Origin: an uncultured Synergistales bacterium
Lineage (GTDB): Bacteria; Synergistota; Synergistia; Synergistales; Aminobacteriaceae
Length of the DNA: 53,779 nt
NCBI GenBank assembly: GCA_905233525.1
Contig: CAJOEW010000001.1
Span: 1-53,779 of the forward strand
Reading direction: 5' to 3'
This document shows, piece by piece, positions 45,287-52,175 of the stretch. Each line of letters begins with the position of its first letter. Position 1 is the first letter of the stretch. The translations under genes and the position numbers were made by a program. Below the pieces are notes generated by a model. That model did not search any database. It was not told the DNA's origin and saw only the letters and a list, made by a program, of their open reading frames with translations.

Positions 45287-45451
45287 ATAAAAAAAAATTT
45301 GCCGCCGCTCTTTGAAGTGGCGGTTTTTAATTTTTAATCCTGTTGTTCTGAAAATAACGAGCTTAAATGCGGTGATCATATATGCAGGCAATGAAATTAA
45401 ACCGGCTAAAAATACCAGCGGACAAATTATTATTAACTGCGTGAAATTCAT
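45278..45451 (-). pseudogene. TauE/SafE (TSUP) sulfite-exporter family remnant
   Basis: A 57-codon minus-strand frame starting 12 bases after pgsA. It reads MNFTQLIIICPLVFLAG followed directly by LISLPAYMI. In intact TSUP proteins the first helix is followed by F-[ILV]-D-S-I-A-G-G-G-G and then LISLPA; that loop is missing here, and after about residue 34 the similarity ends. The rest of the frame runs through a terminator and into the end of the opposite lipoprotein gene. It is therefore the 5' scrap of a deleted exporter gene with an internal in-frame deletion. Recognition is by memory of the family N-terminus, so a search should confirm it. Confidence 0.6.
45302..45335 (+). terminator. Intrinsic terminator of the TPR lipoprotein gene
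   Basis: CCGCC (45302-45306) pairs with GGCGG (45319-45323), with inner CT/AG pairing, followed by TTTTTAATTTTTAA. Confidence 0.7.
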
Positions 45452-45463
45452 TTGATTATTTTT

Positions 45464-46033
45464 TTATTCTGCACTCGCTGCCAAAATGCTGCTGCCTTTA
45501 ATTAAATAATCCATTCCAGACCAAACGGTGATTAAAACTGCAAGCCACATAACTTCCATTCCGTACGGGATATGCAAAATTAACATTGTTAACGCGATTA
45601 TTTGAGTTACGGTTTTTAATTTTCCAAGTTTAGAAGCCGGCACGATAATTTTTTCAACGGCAGCAACAAGTCTGAAACCTGTTACAATAAATTCGCGCGT
45701 GATTATGACCATTGCTATCCATGCCGGCAAACGGTTTGATTCAATCAAAGCAAGCATGGCCGCGATCACTAAGACTTTATCAGCGAGCGAGTCTATAAAA
45801 ATTCCAAGCGTCGTTATCAATTTGTGCTTACGTGCTATATAACCGTCAAGAGCGTCAGTTATTCCGGCTATAATAAATACAGTTGCAGCTATAGCATCGC
45901 CTAAACTTAGATCTTTCATAAACGGTATAGGCGTGTCGATTCTAAGTGATATAAATAATAATACGAGCGGTGCCAAAAATACACGCGCAAGACTCAAAAT
46001 GTTAGGAACGTTTAAAATTTTTGATGATCGCAT
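45464..46033 (-). CDS. pgsA: CDP-diacylglycerol-glycerol-3-phosphate 3-phosphatidyltransferase
   Basis: Makes phosphatidylglycerol-phosphate, a step in membrane lipid synthesis, in the inner membrane. A 189-residue protein with about four to five membrane helices and the full CDP-alcohol phosphotransferase motif D-x2-DG-x2-AR-x8-G-x3-D-x3-D (DALDGYIARKHK, then GIFIDSLADK). GGAG lies 12 bases before the ATG. It lies after cbpA with 50 bases between; the TauE/SafE scrap follows. Confidence 0.93.
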   Translation of the reverse strand: MRSSKILNVPNILSLARVFLAPLVLLFISLRIDTPIPFMKDLSLGDAIAATVFIIAGITDALDGYIARKHKLITTLGIFIDSLADKVLVIAAMLALIESNRLPAWIAMVIITREFIVTGFRLVAAVEKIIVPASKLGKLKTVTQIIALTMLILHIPYGMEVMWLAVLITVWSGMDYLIKGSSILAASAE

Positions 46034-46083
46034 TTTGTATAATCACTCCCAAATTTTTTTAATATCCGGCGAATGTATAGCAA

Positions 46084-46962
46084 TTAACTTAATTTTGCAA
46101 GCTCTTCCCATAATTTTTTCTGCTGAGAATTTATAATTTTCGGTATAGCTATTTTTATTTTCACGTATAAATCTCCGTTTGTGCCGTCGCGTTTGGGCAT
46201 TCCTTTACCGCGCAGTCTTAATTTCTGGCCGTCCTGAGTCCCTGCAGGAATATCAATCGTGCCTGAACCGTCCAATGTATTTATTTTTATGCTCGTGCCT
46301 AAAACTGCGTCCCAAGCGTTAATTTTTTCCTCGCATGTTAAATCATAATTATCAAGCGAAAATTTTTCATGTTTAGCCACGTGAACAGTAATATTTATAT
46401 CGCCGCCGGTATCTGATTTTCCCTTGAGCGTTATTTTTGAACCTTCAGTAACTCCTCGCGGCAGTCTGACATTTATTGAGCGCGTGCCGTTTTGAGTTTT
46501 AAATTCAAGATTATGTGTACCGCCTCTTAAAATTGACTCAAGGCTCATTGTTAAATTAACGTCTACATCGCGCCTCACAGGATGTTGTTTTGAACGGGCA
46601 TTATTAAAAATATCACCAAAGCCGCCGCCAAACACAGCCTGAAAGAAATCGCTGAAACTTCCCATATCTCCGAAATCCATATGAACATTTCCGCCTGAAT
46701 GTTCCCAGCCTGGAGGAGGTGTAAAATCTTGACCGGCTTGCCAATTCATTCCGAGAGTATCATATTTTTGACGCTTTGCAGGATCTTTTAAAACTTCGTA
46801 AGCCTCATTGATCTCTTTATATTTTTGTTCAGCGTCTTTTTCTTTTGAGACATCAGGATGAAATTTCTTCGCTAAATTTCTATAAGCTTTTTTTATTTCG
46901 TCGTTCGTTGCATTTCTATCAACGCCCAAAATTTTGTAATAATCTTTATATTGCACAGGCAT
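46084..46962 (-). CDS. DnaJ-family co-chaperone, CbpA type
   Basis: A J domain (about 4-70, HPD motif in KKFHPDVSKE) followed by a Gly/Phe-rich region (DMGSFSDFFQAVFGGGF) and two beta-rich C-terminal substrate domains (about 125-290). The zinc-finger domain of DnaJ is absent, so this is a CbpA/DnaJ2 type (about 293 aa), stimulating DnaK. Start: ATG 46962 lies 14 bases after AAGGAG; the GTG five codons earlier overlaps that site. No CIRCE or CtsR box is visible upstream, so heat control is not evident. Confidence 0.9.
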   Translation of the reverse strand: MPVQYKDYYKILGVDRNATNDEIKKAYRNLAKKFHPDVSKEKDAEQKYKEINEAYEVLKDPAKRQKYDTLGMNWQAGQDFTPPPGWEHSGGNVHMDFGDMGSFSDFFQAVFGGGFGDIFNNARSKQHPVRRDVDVNLTMSLESILRGGTHNLEFKTQNGTRSINVRLPRGVTEGSKITLKGKSDTGGDINITVHVAKHEKFSLDNYDLTCEEKINAWDAVLGTSIKINTLDGSGTIDIPAGTQDGQKLRLRGKGMPKRDGTNGDLYVKIKIAIPKIINSQQKKLWEELAKLS

Positions 46963-47074
46963 GAGAAAAAAATTCACTCCTTCTTAAAATTAACTAATAT
47001 TGACTTTCACGCGAAAAGTTTATCACTGATAAGACAGGCGCGCAAATTTTTAAGAACAGAGCGTAAATTTATCC

Positions 47075-48004
47075 TTACCAGATTCGCATATTCTCATCGA
47101 TATTAATGCCGTCGGCGTTCAAAATAAGTTTATTGCCAGGCTCAACACCTTTGAATATAAAAAAATTACGTTCGTCCGCAGGAAATCCTTCTATCTCTTT
47201 TAATTCCGGACTATTGCCTTGTAACAAGAATACTTTATTTTTTCCGTTAACGGTTATCACTGCGCTGTCAGGTATTAAAACGCCGTATTGAGTTCCTGTT
47301 ACGACGCTTGCTGTAAATTTTCGAGAGCGTAATAAATTCGTCTGAAAGAATGGTAAACGCAGGAACACTTTTAATTTTTGTCCTGATGATTTTACTGCGA
47401 TAACCTCTACTTTTTTTTGCTTGCCTTCTTCACCTGTACGTATTCTTATGAACATATCGCCGTTATTTAATCCTCGTACAAGTTCAGGCGTTCCATCAAG
47501 ATATGCAATACAGCGCAAGGCTTGAGGCTGAGGAATCAATTTGCCGATTGAATCGCCACGTCTGAAAATTTTTCCGTTCTCAACTAATTGAGCAGGTTTA
47601 AATTCAGGGAACGGGTGAAAATCAGGCCATAACCGCGAATAAACCCATTTACCCTCCTGACCGTCAAGCGCAGGATAAAAATATGCCGGATATGGAGAAT
47701 AAATTGCGCGTCCGTCAATTGCTGCTAACATCTCGCCCTTTGCAACAAATCTTGGACGCGGTGAAGGATATGTTAAAATCCCGTCTTGAGGCGCGTATAA
47801 AAGCTGCTCATCCCATAATAAAATACCGTTCAGCGGCTGCTCTTCTGTGTAACTTGTGGCTATAGCTTCAATGATTTGAGGGTGAGAGCCTGCGTAACTC
47901 ATATATGAAATTCTGTAAACTCTGTGCATCAACGTAAGACCGATCGCAATTGCAACCGTATACGTAAGAAATCTCATTAACTGATTTCTGCGCCGTCTGT
48001 TCAA
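47075..48004 (-). CDS. HlyD-like membrane-anchored periplasmic protein
   Basis: A 309-residue protein with one N-terminal membrane helix after a basic tip (NRRRRNQLMRFLTYTVAIAIG) and a periplasmic beta-rich part. Features of HlyD/membrane-fusion proteins are seen: a lipoyl-like half (LLYAPQDGILTYPSPRP, then VAKGEMLAAI) and a C-terminal barrel with VLIPDSAVITVNGKNKVFL. The long coiled-coil hairpin of true efflux adaptors is absent, and no transporter is adjacent. Start TTG overlaps the folE2 stop (TTGA); M10 is an alternative. Role unknown; it closes the tyrS-led operon. Confidence 0.7.
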   Translation of the reverse strand: MNRRRRNQLMRFLTYTVAIAIGLTLMHRVYRISYMSYAGSHPQIIEAIATSYTEEQPLNGILLWDEQLLYAPQDGILTYPSPRPRFVAKGEMLAAIDGRAIYSPYPAYFYPALDGQEGKWVYSRLWPDFHPFPEFKPAQLVENGKIFRRGDSIGKLIPQPQALRCIAYLDGTPELVRGLNNGDMFIRIRTGEEGKQKKVEVIAVKSSGQKLKVFLRLPFFQTNLLRSRKFTASVVTGTQYGVLIPDSAVITVNGKNKVFLLQGNSPELKEIEGFPADERNFFIFKGVEPGNKLILNADGINIDENMRIW

Positions 48005-48777
48005 ATTTTTTTCAGCCTCTCAATTTCTGAAAACGCGTTGTGATTATGAATGCTTTCGTAACTTTCAACAATGATTTTATACCAGGATATACGAGCGTCA
48101 TTATTTAAGCTTAATGCTAATTCGCGTAATACGTCTTCAACAAATCTAGGTTTATTATATGCGTGTTCAGTTACAAATTTTTCATCTTCGCGCTTTAATA
48201 ACGTGTGTAAAGGCGATGAAGAAGCGTTCTCAATAATATTTATAAGCTCTTCAAATTCTACAGGCTCATTAAAAAAACGCACGCTCAAATTTATTAACGC
48301 CCTTTGATTATGCGCGCCGTAATCCGAAATTTCTTTTGAACATGGGCATAACGTCTGAACATTTAAATTTATTCCGAGCATATAATCAAAATTTCCGCGC
48401 TCAAAATTTCCGGTCATGCTTATATCACAGCGCGAATAGCTTTCAATTTTTGAGACAGGCGACAATTTTTTGAAGTGATAAGGAAATTCAAATACAACTG
48501 AACTTTCTGAAGCGCCTAATTTTTCACATAAACGAGCCGTGATTTTTTTAAGATTATCCGGTGAAATTTTATTGTTATATTCTTTCAGCGTGTCTATAAA
48601 TCTGCTCATGTGAGTTCCGCGAAATTCATCAGCAAGTTTAACGCTCATGGATATATTTGCGATCGTCTGCTGAGTGTTATTTTTTTGAACGACCGTTATA
48701 GGATAACTGACATTTTTAACTCCTACACGGTCGATCGTTATATTTCTGTTATCGTGTTCGTTTTGAACGTCCTTCAT
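48001..48777 (-). CDS. folE2: GTP cyclohydrolase IB (FolE2/GCYH-IB)
   Basis: Converts GTP to dihydroneopterin triphosphate, the first step of folate and queuosine precursor synthesis. A 258-residue protein with the motif LCPCSKEIS (catalytic Cys region), HNQRALINLSV and the Glu in RFVEDVLRE. FolE2 accepts metals other than zinc. It overlaps queD by 4 bases (ATGA), and QueD uses its product, so here it probably serves the preQ0 route (folate as well is possible). Confidence 0.92.
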   Translation of the reverse strand: MKDVQNEHDNRNITIDRVGVKNVSYPITVVQKNNTQQTIANISMSVKLADEFRGTHMSRFIDTLKEYNNKISPDNLKKITARLCEKLGASESSVVFEFPYHFKKLSPVSKIESYSRCDISMTGNFERGNFDYMLGINLNVQTLCPCSKEISDYGAHNQRALINLSVRFFNEPVEFEELINIIENASSSPLHTLLKREDEKFVTEHAYNKPRFVEDVLRELALSLNNDARISWYKIIVESYESIHNHNAFSEIERLKKI

Positions 48778-49133
48778 TTTTCGGCACTCAATATCACGCA
48801 GCTGTCTTCAGTCTCCCAAATTCTGATCTCGTATAATTCGCAGTTGTCACGTCGTAAATTATTTTCAAGCTCGCGCCATGACCATAAAGCAATATTTTCA
48901 GCTGTCGGTTGTGAAATTATATCGTTAATGTAATTATGATCGAGTTTTGCGATCACGTGTTCATTAACAATTTTTTTAATATCCAAGAAATCCATAATCA
49001 TGCCTTCTGAATCAGGCTCGCCCTTTAACGTTACACGCATTTTATACGTATGGCCGTGAAGACGTTCGCATTTGCCTTTATAGCTGATTAAATTATGTGC
49101 AGAGTCAAATTTAAATTCTTTATAAATTAACAT
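48774..49133 (-). CDS. queD: 6-carboxy-5,6,7,8-tetrahydropterin synthase
   Basis: Turns dihydroneopterin triphosphate into 6-carboxytetrahydropterin on the way to queuosine. A 119-residue T-fold enzyme: zinc His in FDSAHNL and LHGHTYK, the catalytic Cys in GKCERLHGH, LDHNYIND, PTAENIALW, and a C-terminal Glu (WETEDS). The start overlaps lpxL by 14 bases. QueE, QueC and QueF are not in the window. AGGTGG lies just before the ATG. Confidence 0.92.
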   Translation of the reverse strand: MLIYKEFKFDSAHNLISYKGKCERLHGHTYKMRVTLKGEPDSEGMIMDFLDIKKIVNEHVIAKLDHNYINDIISQPTAENIALWSWRELENNLRRDNCELYEIRIWETEDSCVILSAEK

Positions 49134-49992
49134 TTTTCCACCTGTTATGAAGCCAGAACCATAATTCAGGCCGGCTTAAAATTATTTTTGCTAGAGCGTC
49201 ATTAGATTCGATCACGAGTTTTTTTACGCGCTCTTCATGATTTAAAGACTTGTCAGGAATTTCAAGAGGCTCAAAAACTTTTATGACATGCTCAAAAGGC
49301 TTAATCCTGAAAATTCCGACAGGGATAATTGGCACACCGCTCAATAATGACAAAACAGCAGGCCCTGATATATTCGTAGCGTTATGACCTAAGAACGGCA
49401 CGATCATTTTAGTTGAGCCTGACACATCGTTTAAAATCGCAATGTTCTCACCGTTTTTTAACAAGCGCGTTAATTTCGGTATTGATAGATCTTTCGGCAA
49501 TAATTTCATTGAGCTTCGTAAGCGCATTTCATGAATATATTCATTAAAATCAGGATCGTGAATCTCCTGATACATTGAGCTTAATTCATGGCCGTGTTTT
49601 TTTGCGTATTGAGCATACCAGCTGCCTAATAATTCCCAGTTTCCAAAATGACACGCCAAATAAATTGCACCGCGTTTATTTTTTATGACATCATCAAAAA
49701 TTTCTATGCCTTCAACTTTTTTCACCCATTCAAAAACCTGTGAATGATCGCGTTGTAATGCAAGCAGTTCTGTTATTGTCCAGGCGAATTGTTTATAAAT
49801 TTCGGAACGCATTTTTTTTCGCCAGGCTTTATCATGATTCGGATATACAAGCTTCAAATTATCGTCAATACGTTTTGCGCGCGGATGAATAATTTTTAAA
49901 AGGCCGTATAAAAATTTTTGAACACAACGGCCTCGAAAACCTGTATTTGAAATTTTCTCGAACGCATGAATAATTTTTATTACAGCTTTCAA
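49120..49992 (-). CDS. LpxL/HtrB-type lysophospholipid or lipid A acyltransferase
   Basis: An inner-membrane enzyme family adding late acyl chains to lipid A. It keeps the H-x4-E motif (HFGNWE), and the later ILNDVSGS and VPIIPVGIFRIKPFEH resemble the family. Length 290 residues. Start: TTG 49992 is 11 bases after GGAGG and sits just past the glycosyltransferase stop; the ATG at 50055 would overlap that gene by 62 bases. Supports a diderm with lipid A-like glycolipid, although substrate identity is not shown. Confidence 0.85.
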   Translation of the reverse strand: MKAVIKIIHAFEKISNTGFRGRCVQKFLYGLLKIIHPRAKRIDDNLKLVYPNHDKAWRKKMRSEIYKQFAWTITELLALQRDHSQVFEWVKKVEGIEIFDDVIKNKRGAIYLACHFGNWELLGSWYAQYAKKHGHELSSMYQEIHDPDFNEYIHEMRLRSSMKLLPKDLSIPKLTRLLKNGENIAILNDVSGSTKMIVPFLGHNATNISGPAVLSLLSGVPIIPVGIFRIKPFEHVIKVFEPLEIPDKSLNHEERVKKLVIESNDALAKIILSRPELWFWLHNRWKNVNL

Positions 49993-49993
49993 T

Positions 49994-50788
49994 TTATATT
50001 TTGCCTCCGGCGATCGAACGGTATAAATTAAAAATGCTCTCGGCTGATTTTTCATCAGAGTGTCTCGTTTTAATAAAATGCCGTGCTGAAATCGCTAAAT
50101 GTCTCCCTTTGTCTGTTAATCCGTAACGAATTATTTTATTCATGTCCGAATCGTCATCAATTAAAAAATATCCGTCAGGCGCAAGAATTTCATTTAAGTA
50201 TTCAGATTTTACAGAAGCGATTGCAAGTCCTCTCATAGCTAATAATCCGCAACGTAAAGCGCTTAAAATTCCGTCGTCGTATGTGATATAAATTCCGCTC
50301 AAAGCTTCATGAGGCACTTCACGATCAGCGAGGTTAATAATTTTATAATCGTCCTCGTAATTTTTTGTATAGTCCGAAATTCTTTCAGGGCTGTCTGTAT
50401 AAATGGCTTTGTCCTTATCAGATGATACACTGGCAGAACCGAAAGCCGGTAATAATAAATATTCGCCGTGCAAAATCTGATTCTTGAAAAAATATGACGG
50501 CTGCCCTGACCATTTTTTTATATTGCCGTTAATTTTTGTGTGAACGGTTTTAGAATGCAGGCGTATAAAATTCCAGAATATCGGCGCGTTTCCAAATAAA
50601 TGCCAGACATCAGCGCGTTTAAAAATTCCTGTCATACGTTCAAAAATTGAAGAGCTGTGACTATCTGCACGTATGATTTTTATATTTAATTCGCGTGCGT
50701 GATTTTTTACTGCCGAGGCCATGCTGTAAATAATTTTCGCGGTATCGTTGTTAATATTATTAGCGATATACCATATTGCAGAGAACAT
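49994..50788 (-). CDS. Glycosyltransferase-like protein, diverged (GT-B type?)
   Basis: A 264-residue protein. The C-terminal half (ITYDDGILSALRCGLLAMRG, then the LAPDGYFLIDDDSDM segment) resembles the nucleotide-sugar-binding half of GT4-like glycosyltransferases, where an acidic residue before a Gly/Ala-rich helix holds the sugar donor, but the classical E-x7-E is not preserved. The N-terminal half has an ADVWHLFGN segment typical of the acceptor domain. Assignment is tentative. ATG shares one base with the tyrS stop (TAATG). Being next to an LpxL-like gene, it may act on envelope glycolipid. Confidence 0.55.
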   Translation of the reverse strand: MFSAIWYIANNINNDTAKIIYSMASAVKNHARELNIKIIRADSHSSSIFERMTGIFKRADVWHLFGNAPIFWNFIRLHSKTVHTKINGNIKKWSGQPSYFFKNQILHGEYLLLPAFGSASVSSDKDKAIYTDSPERISDYTKNYEDDYKIINLADREVPHEALSGIYITYDDGILSALRCGLLAMRGLAIASVKSEYLNEILAPDGYFLIDDDSDMNKIIRYGLTDKGRHLAISARHFIKTRHSDEKSAESIFNLYRSIAGGKI

Positions 50789-52065
50789 TATTTTTTAATT
50801 CCAACCATGTTAAATTTTTTGCGTCCGATCCTGATAAATAAATACTTACCGCAAATTAAACTGTCTTGATTTAAATTTTCGTGTTCGTCAGTAATTTTTT
50901 TGCCGTTGATTGATACACCGCCCTGACGTATTGCGCGTTTTGCTTCACCGTTAGATTCGCATGCGCCTGAAGCTGAGATCAAATTTATAACGCCCGCAGG
51001 AAAATCAAAAGCTCCTTCAAAATATGGCACCTCTGATTTTAAAATCTCGCAGGTCTTTTCATTAACGCTTGAAAAATCTATGTTAGGATTAAATAAAATC
51101 GCGCTGACATTTTCGACACTCTCAGCAGTTTCTTGGCCGTGAACTGTTTTTGTAACTTCTAAGGCCAGTTTTTTTTGAGCTAATCTTTTTTCAGGCGCGT
51201 TATTATGTTCATTTACGAGCGCAGCAATTTCATCAAGAGGCATGAATGTGTAAAGCTTTAATAATTTTTCAACGTCTTTATCTTCAGTGTTAAACCAGAA
51301 CTGATAAAATTTATACGGGCTCGTTTTTTCAGGATCAAGCCACACCGCGCCGGCCTCTGTTTTACCAAATTTTGTGCCTGACGATGTTAATAATAAAGGC
51401 TGCGTTAATCCGAACACTTCATCACCGGTCGTGCGTCTTATATAATCTGAACCGGCTAATAAATTTCCCTGCTGATCGTTACCGCCCATTTGAAGCTTGC
51501 AGTTATAATTTTCATGTAAATATTTAAAGTCCATCGCCTGCAAAAGTACGTATGAAAATTCAGTGTATGAAATTCCTTTTTCAGGATCTTCAAGGCGTGA
51601 TTTTATATATTCGCGAGCGATTAAATTATTAACTGAGAAAAATTTTCCAATGTCGCGCAAAACATCTAAGAACGTAAATTTTGAAAGCCAGTCATAATTA
51701 TTTAAGAGCAATGCAGAATTTTCACCGCAATCAAAATTTAAAAACTTCTTTAACTGATTTTTAACGCCTTCGATATTATGCTGCATGGCCTCGATCGTTA
51801 ATAAATTGCGTTCTTTGCTTTTACCTGACGGATCGCCGATTAAACCTGTTCCGCCTCCAGCTAATGCGATCGGGCGATGTCCTGACTTTTGTAACCAGCC
51901 TAGAGCCATTAACGGAATTAAATGCCCAACGTGTAAAGAGTCAGCCGTCGGATCAAAACCAACATAAGCCGTAATCATTTCATCGTTCATAACTTGAGCT
52001 AATCTTTCTTCAGATGTACACCACTCAAAATAACCGCGCTGCTTTAAAATTTCAAAAGCATTCAT
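50788..52065 (-). CDS. tyrS: Tyrosyl-tRNA synthetase
   Basis: Class I synthetase of 425 residues. The HIGH motif is HVGH in SLHVGHLIP, preceded by YVGFDPTADS, the Tyr-binding residues are in YDWLSKF and QMGGNDQQGN, the KMSKS-like loop is KFGKTE, and a C-terminal S4 domain is present (AIRQGGVSING). GCAGGAGGC lies upstream. It is the first gene of a tightly overlapping six-gene run ending in the HlyD-like gene. Confidence 0.95.
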   Translation of the reverse strand: MNAFEILKQRGYFEWCTSEERLAQVMNDEMITAYVGFDPTADSLHVGHLIPLMALGWLQKSGHRPIALAGGGTGLIGDPSGKSKERNLLTIEAMQHNIEGVKNQLKKFLNFDCGENSALLLNNYDWLSKFTFLDVLRDIGKFFSVNNLIAREYIKSRLEDPEKGISYTEFSYVLLQAMDFKYLHENYNCKLQMGGNDQQGNLLAGSDYIRRTTGDEVFGLTQPLLLTSSGTKFGKTEAGAVWLDPEKTSPYKFYQFWFNTEDKDVEKLLKLYTFMPLDEIAALVNEHNNAPEKRLAQKKLALEVTKTVHGQETAESVENVSAILFNPNIDFSSVNEKTCEILKSEVPYFEGAFDFPAGVINLISASGACESNGEAKRAIRQGGVSINGKKITDEHENLNQDSLICGKYLFIRIGRKKFNMVGIKK

Positions 52066-52098
52066 AAAAAAATATTTGCCTCCTGTAAAAAACTGTTG

Positions 52099-52112
52099 AT
52101 AATCGCGATTAT
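52099..52112. repeat. 14-bp perfect palindrome between tyrS and slt
   Basis: ATAATCGCGATTAT in the 110-base divergent region. It adjoins the symmetric ATTATATAAT at 52111-52120, which offers a TATAAT on each strand. It could be an operator for one or both genes; no regulator is known. Confidence 0.4.
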
Positions 52113-52175
52113 TATATAATAGCCGGAACGCGCAAGCGTAATTGTAAAAATTTTTAAGGAGCTTTGATTTAATAC

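Noticed and set aside
46963-47074. CIRCE or CtsR element before the CbpA-type DnaJ gene
   Set aside because: No inverted TTAGCACTC-type repeat and no GGTCAAA direct repeat found.
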